From: Flavobacterium sp. Root901
GTDB lineage: Bacteria; Bacteroidota; Bacteroidia; Flavobacteriales; Flavobacteriaceae
Length of the DNA: 64,000 nucleotides
Assembly (NCBI RefSeq): GCF_001429765.1
Contig: NZ_LMJB01000008.1
Location: 188,835 to 252,834 of the forward strand
Reading direction: 5' to 3'
In this document: one piece after another, positions 1-8,145 of the stretch
Layout: each line of letters starts with the position of its first letter
How positions within the stretch are numbered: position 1 is the first letter of the stretch
Program-made: the position numbers and the translations under genes
The notes under the pieces: model-generated
Seen by the model: the letters and a program-made list of their open reading frames with translations, nothing else
What the model was told of the DNA's origin: nothing
Database searches by the model: none

Positions 1-555
1 CGGATCAATAGGCATTTTTCCTAATTTGACTTTCTTTTGAGTCAAATAATCGGCGTCGCTGTAATTGAGGTAAATAAGAACGCGGTCATAATATTCAATT
101 TCAACTTCTTTTTTCCAGAAATAATATTTCTTAACTTTTTCTTTTGCTGTATGATGTCCTCTTGCATACAATTCATAATCTTTAAAAGCATTAAAATCAA
201 TCGCAAGATTTAAACCTATCAGATCTGACTGCTTAATAGCTTCTTTTAAAGTTTCCTGATCAATTTTATGATAATTGCCACGGTCCAAAACAGCAAGCAG
301 CGTCTCTTTAAAAACAGAAAAGTCACTTTTGCCAATAAAACCTTCACGTTCTTTTTCGCTCAAATCAGGATCATACAAGGCATAGTGCTGTTTTAGATTT
401 CGGTTAAGATTAAACGATTCGTAATGATAATAATGTTCGATAATATCGAACAGCTTTTTAAAATTATCAACCTTTTGTTTATCTTCGGCGAAAGCTGCAA
501 TTTGTTGCTCGAGTAAGAATTCCTTGTTGAAGGGAATATAATGTTCTCGTATCAT
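1..555 (-). CDS. DUF3754 (TMEM143-like) family protein, C-terminus off window
   Basis: The reverse strand is open from an ATG at 555 to the window edge, giving the first 185 codons of a longer protein. It begins MIREHYIPFNKEFLLEQQ and later reads YYFWKKEVEIEYYDRVLIYL. This pattern of an N-terminal HYIPF motif and a downstream YYDRVL(I/V) strand recalls the TMEM143/DUF3754 family of membrane-associated proteins of unknown function. No signal peptide or membrane segment is visible in this part, and any transmembrane helices would lie in the missing C-terminal portion. A TAnnTTTG-like box sits about 40 bp upstream of the ATG, supporting this start. The family assignment is from memory of the motif, so it is moderately sure; that the gene is real is nearly certain. 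Confidence 0.6.
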   Translation of the reverse strand, partial: MIREHYIPFNKEFLLEQQIAAFAEDKQKVDNFKKLFDIIEHYYHYESFNLNRNLKQHYALYDPDLSEKEREGFIGKSDFSVFKETLLAVLDRGNYHKIDQETLKEAIKQSDLIGLNLAIDFNAFKDYELYARGHHTAKEKVKKYYFWKKEVEIEYYDRVLIYLNYSDADYLTQKKVKLGKMPIDP

Positions 556-596
556 ATTGATATCAGGGCTTTAATTTGTTTTTTGGCGTGGAGGGG

Positions 597-604
597 CAAA
601 GGTA
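597..604 (-). promoter_or_regulatory. Putative -7 promoter box (TACCTTTG) of the DUF3754 gene
   Basis: On the minus strand this reads TACCTTTG, a perfect match to the Bacteroidota -7 consensus TAnnTTTG, 41 bp upstream of the ATG at 555. No convincing TTG -33 element lies 17-23 bp further upstream, so the call is tentative. Confidence 0.35.
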
Positions 605-742
605 CAAAGGTTGAAAATATTTTACTTATCGATTTTGCTAAAAGAACTATAAAATTCAATAAACCAAAATCCGAAAAAATTTTCTTTAGGATTTAATTTC
701 GGAAGTAAGGCATTGATTATTAGGATTGTATGAAATAAAAAT

Positions 743-791
743 AAAAAGTGAGATTTCGAATCGTTACCAGCGATAGGAAATCTCACTTTTT
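743..791 (-). terminator. Long hairpin, probable rho-independent terminator
   Basis: A 15-bp perfect stem (arms 743-757 and 777-791, arm AAAAAGTGAGATTTC) closes a 19-nt loop. Reading on the minus strand the stem is followed by a T-rich run, so it most likely ends transcription from the zinc-ribbon gene at 939-1403. The rest of the 383-bp gap from 556 to 938 is AT-rich; apart from the -7 box at 597-604 it shows no other structure. Confidence 0.6.
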
Positions 792-938
792 GTGTTCCAA
801 AAAATAGACAAAATTTACAAGTTTTCCTTTCGGAAGACTATATTCTAAAAGAAAAAATTATTCACAGCAATTTTACTACTTATTAAAATTCTGGCAATAC
901 GTATTTATACCTGTTTTTTATTTTTTTTGAAATATTTT

Positions 939-1403
939 TTACTTGAATTCAGATTTTTTTAATTCGATTATTTCCTGAATATATTGTATCAGGTTTTCTC
1001 TTTCAATAGAAAATAAAGCATTTTCACTTTCTGTGCGCAAATATAAGTCTGCAATAGTCTCAGCATCCATGTTATTTGCATATTGATCCTGAACATATTT
1101 TATCAGATGATCTAAAAAAAGTTCTTTTTGTTTTCCTTTTTCGAGTGTTTCCTTATCGCCATTTTTTATTTTTTCGATTTCAGATTCGGGTAAATCGATA
1201 GTAAGATAAGTAATGTCGACGGGAACTTTTGAAAGCATTTCTTTTGTAGTTTTTCCAGATCCGTTGCAGTATGCGCAGGGTGCGGGTACCCATTTTAATT
1301 GTTTTTTTAAACGTCGGATATCGTCGCGGTCGACAAATCCTTTACCCAGACATCTGGGACATTCTAAATCTGATTTTTTAAATAGGAAATTAAGAATGGA
1401 CAT
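939..1403 (-). CDS. Small protein with a DnaJ-type zinc-ribbon repeat
   Basis: The 154-residue protein carries two CxxCxGxG motifs, CPRCLGKGF at residues 15-23 and CAYCNGSGK at 43-51, spaced like one zinc-binding unit of the DnaJ cysteine-rich domain. There is no J domain and no glycine/phenylalanine region. The C-terminal two thirds is charged and predicted helical. It is probably a cytoplasmic zinc protein of unknown partner. It stands alone between minus-strand genes, with a strong hairpin 150 bp downstream. Only the zinc motif is recognised; no function is proposed. Confidence 0.75.
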   Translation of the reverse strand: MSILNFLFKKSDLECPRCLGKGFVDRDDIRRLKKQLKWVPAPCAYCNGSGKTTKEMLSKVPVDITYLTIDLPESEIEKIKNGDKETLEKGKQKELFLDHLIKYVQDQYANNMDAETIADLYLRTESENALFSIERENLIQYIQEIIELKKSEFK

Positions 1404-1515
1404 TTTCTAAAAAATTATATTAGCACTTCTTAGTCAGCGAAGATAATTAATTATTTATGTAAGAAAATTATTTTGGTTGAGGATTTTTTTTCGAAAAATT
1501 AATATTTATGTGAAT

Positions 1516-1559
1516 AAAAAAGCTGTACAAATGTTTTTTATTTTTTGTACAGCTTTTTT
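1516..1559 (-). terminator. Terminator of the 1575-2798 gene
   Basis: Arms AAAAAGCTGTACAAA (1516-1530) and its complement (about 1545-1559) form a 15-bp stem directly after the stop at 1575. On the minus strand the second arm ends in a T run. Confidence 0.75.
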
Positions 1560-1574
1560 AGACGATAGATTATC

Positions 1575-2798
1575 TTATTTTTTATTTCCAAATCCGGCAA
1601 TAAGGGTTAAGGCTGCAATTAAATTCCCGTCTTTATGAATCGTTCCGTCAAAATCCCTTCCAAAAGAAAAAGTCAGTTTTTGATTTTTAAGAATAGAATA
1701 ATCGGCGTTAATGATCATTTTCCACGAAGGATCTATTGCATTTCCATTCAGTACACTTCTGTAAATAGCCTCTACGCTGCAGCTAAATTTAGATTGTGAT
1801 TTAGAATAGGCAATTCGGCCTCCGGTATCTAATGTTGAAAGATCTGTTACTTGATTGACATTATTATCCAGAGCCAGAATTTTATCAGGATTGTACAAGT
1901 ATCTTAAAAGCCCCAGAAAAGCAAATCCTTTACTATTGGTATAACCAAAGTTTGTCCAGATTCCGGCATTGTAAACTTTACTGTTTTCAAAATTCCTGTT
2001 TCTGAATTCGCTGCTGATACCTCCATTTACATCCCATGAAAAACCAATTCTTTGTGTCTGAAATTTTGAAGCTATAGCACTTATTTCATCGTGTAATTGT
2101 TTTTCTTTGTCCGATTTTTTGAAGTTCGTCAGCATATCGCTTAACTGAGATTCTATTTTTTTATATTTATCACTTTCCATAACTTTCTTAATATCATCTG
2201 GATTTGTGATGCCTTTCATTAAATCTTCTCTTTGTTTCAAAAGCGATCTGTAATGTTCATCATTATTGTTAAGCCATTCTTCCATGGCCTGCATAGAAAG
2301 TTTGTTGATTTTATCCTGTCTTACAATTATCGAATCCAGATTTGCTTTTGTAATAGAATCGTATTCACCTCTGGCGATAGAAAATTTAAAACCTAATCCG
2401 CCGTAGGTACTTTTATAATTGAAAGAAGTATTGGTCGAATCCGGATTTGAAATGGCAAGTGAAATAATAAAAGTCTGCTTGAAAATGCTTTTAAAATCTT
2501 TGTCCTGTAAACCTTTTGTCGTAAAATCGGTTGAGCCTTTTGCAAATAAATAATAAGGTGAAAGATCGATTCCGTAATTAGAAGGAAACGCTGTAAAAGA
2601 ATTACTCGCCGATTGTACAGAAACCATAAAAGACGAAATATCGGTAGGTTTATCAATATCGGTTGTTGCAATGCCTAATAAATTGGATGCCGGAGACGAC
2701 GGTGCTCTTAAAACATCTAAGTCAATTCCTTTGTCCTGCGAATGCAACTGTACTGATAATAAACAGATAAGAGCTGATAATAAGAGTGATTTTTTCAT
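1575..2798 (-). CDS. Predicted outer-membrane or periplasmic protein, unknown function
   Basis: A 407-residue protein starting MKKSLLLSALICLLSVQLHSQ, a clear Sec signal peptide with probable cleavage near residue 21. I chose the ATG at 2798 rather than one ten codons earlier because the signal peptide begins there and the preceding gene stops at 2800, one base away. The C-terminal half has alternating hydrophobic/polar strands (GFSWDVNGGISSEF, GFAFLGLLRYLYN, KLTFSFGRDF, LIAALTLIAGFG) ending in an aromatic/hydrophobic strand, as in an outer-membrane beta barrel. The middle (about 160-260) is a charged helical stretch. It forms a tight operon with the 125-residue gene upstream. I do not recognise a named family. 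Confidence 0.7.
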   Translation of the reverse strand: MKKSLLLSALICLLSVQLHSQDKGIDLDVLRAPSSPASNLLGIATTDIDKPTDISSFMVSVQSASNSFTAFPSNYGIDLSPYYLFAKGSTDFTTKGLQDKDFKSIFKQTFIISLAISNPDSTNTSFNYKSTYGGLGFKFSIARGEYDSITKANLDSIIVRQDKINKLSMQAMEEWLNNNDEHYRSLLKQREDLMKGITNPDDIKKVMESDKYKKIESQLSDMLTNFKKSDKEKQLHDEISAIASKFQTQRIGFSWDVNGGISSEFRNRNFENSKVYNAGIWTNFGYTNSKGFAFLGLLRYLYNPDKILALDNNVNQVTDLSTLDTGGRIAYSKSQSKFSCSVEAIYRSVLNGNAIDPSWKMIINADYSILKNQKLTFSFGRDFDGTIHKDGNLIAALTLIAGFGNKK

Positions 2799-2799
2799 A

Positions 2800-3177
2800 T
2801 TATGAAGGATTAAAGAAACGAATAACACAACGATAATTTACCGTATCGCCTTCCTTTTCTACATTGGCAAATAATGGATATTCGAGAAACATAATTCCGC
2901 CATTTAACCGTATTCTTAATTCGGTATAATTGGTGTCTTTTGATGTATCCGTAATTGTGCAGGAAAGAATTAAAACTTTTCCTTTTAAGCTCTTATTATC
3001 AGTGATAATAGTGGGCGGAAGATTGCCATTTATTTTTTGAAGATCTAAAATGCCGTCTATTTTAGCATCAAAAGTACTGGTTTGACCCAATCCTCCTGTG
3101 ATAACTTCCAGCGATACTTTTTTGTTAGAATCGTTTACGAAGTATAAAGTGTCTAAAGCGGTTCTTTCTTTGTTCAT
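2800..3177 (-). CDS. Hypothetical protein, operon partner of the barrel-like protein
   Basis: The 125-residue product has no signal peptide and reads as a beta-rich domain (VSLEVITGGLG, GKVLILSCTITDTS, TELRIRLNGGIMFLEYPLF, VNYRCVIRFF). Its stop is one base before the ATG of the exported protein at 2798, so the two are almost surely translated together. The function is unknown. A role as a cytosolic sensor or assembly partner of the barrel is possible, but nothing in the sequence shows it. Confidence 0.7.
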   Translation of the reverse strand: MNKERTALDTLYFVNDSNKKVSLEVITGGLGQTSTFDAKIDGILDLQKINGNLPPTIITDNKSLKGKVLILSCTITDTSKDTNYTELRIRLNGGIMFLEYPLFANVEKEGDTVNYRCVIRFFNPS

Positions 3178-3243
3178 AGTTTTGTGGGGTTAGTTAACGT
3201 TTTAAAGCTATGTTAATCGGATAAGGAAATACTAATCGAAGTA

Positions 3244-3705
3244 TCAATTAGTATTAGGCTTAAAAACTAAAATGTAAGAGCTTCTAACGATTTGGTTGTT
3301 TTGCTTTGCAGGTTTCCATTTTGGCATTTTTTTAAGCGCTTTGGTAAATTCTTCAGATAATTCAGTGCTGCTGCTGTTTAAAACTTTAATATCGCTTAAA
3401 CTGCCATTTTTTTCGATAACAAACTGAGCGTAAATTTTTTTATTACCTTGTTTTTCAAGTTCTTCTTTGCTCACTTTAATTTTCTTTTTAAGGTAAGTGT
3501 CAACAGCTTCTGGTCCGCCGGGATATTCAGGATTTATTTCGATACTTCCGTCGCGAAATATTTCATTTTCATAATCAACTATTCGTTGTGTTGCCTCCAT
3601 TTTGTCTTCAACGGTTCTTGTTTCTTCTCTGTTTACTTGACTTTCAGTTTGAGCAAATGAAATTGTGGTAATTAACAATGTCAAAAGTAGGATTAGGTTT
3701 TTCAT
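3244..3705 (-). CDS. Exported TonB C-terminal domain protein
   Basis: The 153-residue product begins MKNLILLLTLLITTISFAQ, a Sec signal peptide, and its C-terminal 90 residues match the TonB C-terminal fold: PGGPEAVDTYLKKKI, YAQFVIEKNGSLSDIKVL, then a basic/aromatic KMPKWKPAKQ segment and a final strand SYILVFKP. Unlike true TonB it has no membrane anchor and no proline-rich spacer, so it is a free periplasmic TonB-C protein. Bacteroidota have many such proteins and their partners are usually unknown. It is separated from the downstream operon by about 65 bp. Confidence 0.8.
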   Translation of the reverse strand: MKNLILLLTLLITTISFAQTESQVNREETRTVEDKMEATQRIVDYENEIFRDGSIEINPEYPGGPEAVDTYLKKKIKVSKEELEKQGNKKIYAQFVIEKNGSLSDIKVLNSSSTELSEEFTKALKKMPKWKPAKQNNQIVRSSYILVFKPNTN

Positions 3706-4050
3706 TTTGGCAGTTTTTGGTAGTATTTTAATGATGCTAATGTAAGAATTTTATGGTTTTACAGAGATTTTTGAGATTAAAAAACTTTTAATTTTTTGCT
3801 AGTAATTCTTAAATGTTTCTTTCGTTTTAGTTAAAGCTTGAGCAGATTTTTTGTTCAAAATATCCCTTAAAATTGACTACAATAGTATAATGAGAGCTGT
3901 TATTGCCTACATCTCAATTTGCAATTTGTTGAAACAAGATTACCAAAATTTCAAAAAACCACATTACGTATTTATACGGTATTTTATTACTAAAAAAAAA
4001 TCCTCAACTAATTTAAGTTGAGGATTTTAAAGTTATATTTCTGATAAGAA
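3706..4050. other. Intergenic gap of 345 bp with only a terminator
   Basis: AT-rich and without coding potential on either strand. The only structure seen is the terminator hairpin at 3997-4028 listed separately. Confidence 0.6.
3997..4028 (-). terminator. Terminator of the LytTR two-component operon
   Basis: Arms AAAATCCTCAAC and GTTGAGGATTTT flank a short AT loop, with a nine-A run (a T tail on the minus strand) just beyond. It lies 23 bp after the response-regulator stop. Confidence 0.8.
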
Positions 4051-4761
4051 TTATTTAGGAAAGCTATCCAGTAAAATCTGGTATTTGCGTCCAACAGGAA
4101 TAACTTCTCCGTTAGACATAGTAAGGTTTTTAAATGTTACGGCAGAGATTTTATTCACGTTTACAATATAAGATCGATGAACCTGGACAAAACTGGAACT
4201 GTCGATTTCGCAGGCAATACTGGAAAGCGAACCATAAACAATATGAGGCAAATTGAATTTGGTGCAATACAATTTCATGTAGTTGCCAAGACTTTCAATA
4301 TATATGATATCACAAAGCGGCATATCAATATTTTGTCCGTTTAGGCGGTAAGAAAGTACTTTTGCGTCGGCATTATTTTCTTTTTTGAGGTTATTTCCGG
4401 AGAAATAGGTTTTGGCTTTTTCAATTGCTTTGGCAAATTTCTCGGGAGAAATAGGCTTTAGCAGATAATCAATCGCATCGTTTTGGTAAGCCGAAAGTGC
4501 AAAATCAGAGTAAGCAGTGGTCACAATCGTGAGCGGCCGGTTGGGCTGCATCTCCATTAATTCGACACCCGAAATTACAGGCATATTAATATCGAGAAAA
4601 ATAATATCGTATTGGTTGGCATTGAGCATCTTGAGTGCTTCCATTCCGCTAAAAGCACTTCCGGAATGTTCCAGTTCTTCAAACTTTGAAATATGTGAAG
4701 CAAGCGCCTTGTGTGCCGGCGATTCATCGTCGACTATAAGACAGCGGTAGGTAAGTGCCAT
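4051..4761 (-). CDS. LytTR-family response regulator
   Basis: The 236-residue protein has an N-terminal receiver domain (acidic pocket VDDE at about 10-13, phosphoacceptor aspartate in FLDINMP near residue 57, switch T in VTTAY, lysine in LLKP) and a C-terminal LytTR DNA-binding domain (DIIYIESLGNYMKLY, QVHRSYIVNVNKI, VIPVGRKY). This is the AlgR/AgrA/LytR architecture, which binds tandem imperfect direct repeats. Its start overlaps the end of the histidine kinase gene by 28 bp, so the two are translationally coupled. Two near-identical 16-bp direct repeats with a 20-bp period upstream of the operon are a plausible binding site. The target genes are unknown. Confidence 0.92.
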   Translation of the reverse strand: MALTYRCLIVDDESPAHKALASHISKFEELEHSGSAFSGMEALKMLNANQYDIIFLDINMPVISGVELMEMQPNRPLTIVTTAYSDFALSAYQNDAIDYLLKPISPEKFAKAIEKAKTYFSGNNLKKENNADAKVLSYRLNGQNIDMPLCDIIYIESLGNYMKLYCTKFNLPHIVYGSLSSIACEIDSSSFVQVHRSYIVNVNKISAVTFKNLTMSNGEVIPVGRKYQILLDSFPK

Positions 4762-5732
4762 ATACTTAATTTTACAACAAACATATTTTTCTCTTTTTTA
4801 CAGCTCAAATCATGTTTTAAACGGTAAACTTCTAAACGCCTTTTTAGGTTTTCGATTCCAATTCCGGTGCTAGAAACACGCGATCCGGAATCTATACAGT
4901 TGTTTTTTATAGTAAAAACCAAATTTCGGGATTTTACTTTTAAATCTAATATGATATAAGGTTCTGTAGTTTCGGCAGAAAATTTAACCGCATTTTCGAC
5001 CAAAGGTAAAAAGAACAAAGGCGGAATCTCAATTTCGTCCAGATTACCTTCGAAATTTTGAGTTACTTTTAAGCGATCATTTCTAAAAGTATAATATTCA
5101 ATATATTTTTTTACGAAAGCAATTTCTTCTTCAACCAAAACATAATCTTTTTTGGTGGCTTCGATTTGATAACGCAGCATATCAGAAAGATTCAGGATTC
5201 TGTCCGGAACTTTATCCGGTTCAGACAAGGCTTCTCCATAAAGATTATTCATGGCATTTAACAGAAAATGCGGATTGAGCTGCTGTTTCAAAAATGAAAG
5301 TTCAGACTTGAAATTCATTATATCTTTATCAGCATCCATTATTTTTTTGGTGATCACAACATGGATAAAATAAAAGAACATTCCGTTGATAAGAAGCGAT
5401 AATATCTGGAGTGTTTTGAAATTTCCAAATCCAACCAAAGGGAAAAACCAATTGATGAAAAAGTAAAAAGAAGTCCAATACGTTAAAAACAGCAGAAAAA
5501 ATACTTTTACTTTTCTTTTGAATAATAACTTTTTGATTATAAAAAGATTAAAAACGGTAATCCAGATAATACATGGGAAATATCCTATTGCAATTTTACT
5601 GATTACATAACAAAAGTCATGACCCGCCAAACGAAGTTCATCATACACGCAGGCAAAAATCACCAGTAATATGAAGGTATGCACGATGAGGTTTCTGAAA
5701 AAGAAGTTTTGGTAAATTTTGAGAATTTTCAT
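4734..5732 (-). CDS. LytS/YehU-type sensor histidine kinase
   Basis: A 332-residue membrane kinase with four hydrophobic segments in the first 135 residues (for example VHTFILLVIFACVY, CIIWITVFNLFIIKKLL, FFLLFLTYWTSFYFFINWFF, LLINGMFFYFIHVVI). A His_kinase domain follows: FLKQQLNPHFLLNAMNNLY carries the phospho-accepting histidine in the NPHF box, and LPLVENAVKF and GIGIENLKRRL form the ATP-binding N and G boxes. There is no extracellular sensor domain, so the stimulus is probably sensed by the membrane part itself. It is the first gene of the operon with the LytTR regulator. Confidence 0.9.
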   Translation of the reverse strand: MKILKIYQNFFFRNLIVHTFILLVIFACVYDELRLAGHDFCYVISKIAIGYFPCIIWITVFNLFIIKKLLFKRKVKVFFLLFLTYWTSFYFFINWFFPLVGFGNFKTLQILSLLINGMFFYFIHVVITKKIMDADKDIMNFKSELSFLKQQLNPHFLLNAMNNLYGEALSEPDKVPDRILNLSDMLRYQIEATKKDYVLVEEEIAFVKKYIEYYTFRNDRLKVTQNFEGNLDEIEIPPLFFLPLVENAVKFSAETTEPYIILDLKVKSRNLVFTIKNNCIDSGSRVSSTGIGIENLKRRLEVYRLKHDLSCKKEKNMFVVKLSIWHLPTAVL

Positions 5733-5783
5733 GTCGGCAAAAATAATCTAATATTGTAGTTTATAGCTATTTGTAAATAATAA

Positions 5784-5828
5784 TTTATACAAACGCCATT
5801 CGTATAAATCATACGCCATTAGTATAAA
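5784..5828 (-). promoter_or_regulatory. Tandem direct repeats, candidate LytTR operator
   Basis: Two 16-bp copies of ACGCCATTnGTATAAA (plus-strand reading) lie at 5793-5808 and 5813-5828, differing at one base and starting 20 bp apart. A further TTTATAC at 5784-5790 makes an inverted pair with GTATAAA at 5802-5808. LytTR regulators are known to bind direct repeats about two helical turns apart. The site is 52-96 bp upstream of the kinase start and about 100 bp upstream of the small plus-strand gene at 5930, so either could be the target. Confidence 0.5.
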
Positions 5829-5929
5829 AATTCTATAATATTAAAGATTTGTAATTTAATTTTGACAGAGATAAGAAGTATTTTTTTGGTCAGAAGAAAT
5901 TCAGATTAAAGGATTAAAAACGTATAGTT

Positions 5930-6142
5930 ATGGTTGTTGAGATTTTTAAAACAAATGTTCAGAAAGAAACAGAAACCAATTATATTATTGCAGTAATTAA
6001 GAGACAGTTTCCTTCATACAAAATTAATTTTGATTTAGAAGACTGTGACAAAATCCTTCGTGTTGAAGGTTTAGAATTGCAATGTGACAATATTATTTAT
6101 TATGTAAACCGTCTTGGTTATACGTGTATTCGTTTAGATTAA
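5930..6142 (+). CDS. Small ferredoxin-like (HMA-fold-like) protein
   Basis: The 70-residue product reads MVVEIFKTNVQKETETNYII, then INFDLEDCDKILRVEG and a final strand with YVNRLGYTCIRLD. The strand-helix-strand-strand-helix-strand pattern and length match the heavy-metal-associated (HMA) ferredoxin-like fold, but the CxxC metal motif is absent, so metal binding is not expected. Proteins with the INFDLEDCDKILRV signature are common in Bacteroidota and of unknown role. It sits alone downstream of the candidate LytTR operator. Confidence 0.75.
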   Translation: MVVEIFKTNVQKETETNYIIAVIKRQFPSYKINFDLEDCDKILRVEGLELQCDNIIYYVNRLGYTCIRLD

Positions 6143-6369
6143 CATTTTATTACAATAAAACAGGTAAAAATACGCAGCTAAATATATCAGTTTATAGGTA
6201 GTTTTGCGTAATAATTTCTTCTAAATAATTAAAACACTTAAAATGATAAGTTTTATTCTTTCGGTTTTCGTTTTGCTTCTAAAACAGTTTTGCTAGTTTA
6301 CTGTTTCAGTTTATTGCTGTAACTTTTCTAATCTCAGGAAATGTTAATTTTCTTTTGGCCATTATTTTC

Positions 6370-6377
6370 TACATTTG
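6370..6377 (+). promoter_or_regulatory. Putative -7 box (TACATTTG) close to the SulP start
   Basis: A perfect TAnnTTTG match ends only six bases before the ATG at 6384. If it is used, transcription would begin at or next to the start codon, giving a leaderless message. No TTG element lies at the usual spacing, so the call is weak. Confidence 0.3.
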
Positions 6378-6383
6378 TGGCTT

Positions 6384-7913
6384 ATGAAAAAAGCTTTCCA
6401 ACTCTTCGATTTTACTCAAAAGGTCAATTATAAAAATGAAATTTTAGCCGGTTTGACGGTTGCAATGACCATGATTCCTGAATCATTATCATTTGCTATT
6501 CTGGCCGGATTTCCTCCTCTTGTTGGTTTGTATGCGGCTTTTATCGCCGGATTGGTTACCGCTGTTTTTGGCGGAAGACCCGGTATGATTTCAGGCGGAG
6601 CGGGAGCAACAGTAATTGTCTTAATCGCTTTAATGAAATCGCACGGAATAGAATATGTATTTGCTGCAGTTGCACTTGGCGGTGTGGTACAAATTTGTAT
6701 CGGACTTTTTAAACTCGGAAAGTTTATCAGACTTGTTCCGCAGCCGGTTATGTTTGGTTTTGTAAATGGTTTGGCGGTAGTGATTTTTATGTCGCAGCTC
6801 GAGCAATTTAAAACCATTGTAAATGGTCAGGTTTCATGGCTTCAGGGAACTCCTTTATATATTATGCTGGGTTTGGTTGCTTTGACAATTGGTATTGTTT
6901 TGGTTTTTCCTAAAATTACAAAAGCAGTTCCGGCATCTTTAGTGGCTATTATGGTGGTTTTTGCCTTGGTAATTGTTTTTAATATTGAAACTAAAACAGT
7001 CGAAGATATTGCCTCCGTTCAAGGCGGATTTCCTCCGTTTCATATTCCCAATATTCCCATTTCTTTTGAAATTTTAAAAGTAATATTTCCGTATTCGGTT
7101 ATCGTGGCAGCGGTTGGTTTAACTGAGGGTTTGCTTACGCTGAATTTAGTCGACGAAATTACCGGAACCCGTGGAAACAGCAACCGTGAATGTATTGCAC
7201 AAGGAAGTTCGAATATTTTAAATGGTTTTTTCTACGGAATGGGCGGCTGTCCTATGATTGCGCAGACTTTAGTAAATCTTGGTGCTGGTTCACGTGCCAG
7301 ACTTTCCGGGATTATTGCTGCTTTGACAATTTTAATTATCATACTTTTTGGAGCGCCCGTAATTGGAAAATTGCCAATGGCTGCTTTGGTCGGTGTGATG
7401 ATGATGGTTGCGATTACCACTTTTGAATGGGCAAGTTTCAGAATAATTAATAAAATGCCTAAACACGATATTTTTGTTGGAATTTTAGTCGCTTTAATTA
7501 CTATTGTATTGCATAATCTGGCTTTGGCGGTTTTAATTGGAGTGATTATTTCAGCTTTGGTTTTTGCCTGGGAAAGTGCAAAAAGAATTGGGGCCAGACA
7601 TTTTATTGATCAAAATGGTGTAAAACATTATGAAATTTTTGGCCCTTTATTTTTTGGCTCCATAACTCCTTTTTTAGAAAAATTTGATGTGCAAAACGAT
7701 CCAAATCATGTTATAATTGATTTTAAAGAAAGCCGTGTTGCAGACATGTCGGCCATTGAAGCATTAAATAATCTGACCAAAAAATACAGTCAGGCAAATA
7801 AAATTATAGAATTGCAGCATTTAAGCCCAGACTGCAGGCAGTTGCTTAAAAACGCCGACGCAGTGATTAAGGTAAATGTGATTGAGGATCCTAATTATAA
7901 AGTGGTTTCTTGA
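6384..7913 (+). CDS. SulP family anion transporter (sulfate permease type)
   Basis: A membrane protein of 509 residues with the SulP signature near the N-terminus (AGLTVAMTMIPESLSFAILAGFPPLVGLYAAF in the first helices, here shortened to AMTMIPESLSFA and GFPPLVGLYAAF), about ten to twelve hydrophobic segments, the TEGLLTLNLVDEITG region before a conserved GMGGCPMIAQT loop, and a C-terminal cytosolic STAS domain (about 420-500; HVIIDFKESRVADMSAIEAL). The ATG at 6384 is chosen over an upstream TTG. Family members carry sulfate, bicarbonate or other anions, and the substrate cannot be told from sequence. It has no operon partner. Confidence 0.92.
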   Translation: MKKAFQLFDFTQKVNYKNEILAGLTVAMTMIPESLSFAILAGFPPLVGLYAAFIAGLVTAVFGGRPGMISGGAGATVIVLIALMKSHGIEYVFAAVALGGVVQICIGLFKLGKFIRLVPQPVMFGFVNGLAVVIFMSQLEQFKTIVNGQVSWLQGTPLYIMLGLVALTIGIVLVFPKITKAVPASLVAIMVVFALVIVFNIETKTVEDIASVQGGFPPFHIPNIPISFEILKVIFPYSVIVAAVGLTEGLLTLNLVDEITGTRGNSNRECIAQGSSNILNGFFYGMGGCPMIAQTLVNLGAGSRARLSGIIAALTILIIILFGAPVIGKLPMAALVGVMMMVAITTFEWASFRIINKMPKHDIFVGILVALITIVLHNLALAVLIGVIISALVFAWESAKRIGARHFIDQNGVKHYEIFGPLFFGSITPFLEKFDVQNDPNHVIIDFKESRVADMSAIEALNNLTKKYSQANKIIELQHLSPDCRQLLKNADAVIKVNVIEDPNYKVVS

Positions 7914-8117
7914 GATTAGAGAATGTGGTAATTAGTCAATTAGATAATTAGATAATGAATTTAGATGATATGTATTTGTAGAGACGCACAGCAGTGCGTC
8001 TAACATAAAGTTAAGTCAATAGCCTTCAGCTAAAAGCAGAAGTCAATTCATATAATTTGGAATAATTATCTCATTGACTAATTGTCTAATTGACTAATTA
8101 TCCAATTCTCTAATTAA
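7913..8117. repeat. Imperfect long inverted repeat with a nested hairpin
   Basis: The intergenic region between the SulP and AraC genes folds on itself. The left arm (about 7913-7956, with AATTAGTCAATTAGATAA) pairs with the right arm (about 8069-8117) with only a few mismatches. Inside lies GTAGAGACGCAC-N-GTGCGTCTA at about 7978-8003, a second, shorter hairpin. A related GTAGAGACG...GCGTCTAA element recurs at 10014-10105, so this looks like a dispersed repeat family. Confidence 0.65.
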
Positions 8118-8145
8118 AGTAATTTGATTTTCGTAACTTTACAAA

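Noticed and set aside
6243..6296. 17-codon hydrophobic peptide upstream of the SulP gene
   Set aside because: Too short and without promoter; likely chance in AT-rich DNA.
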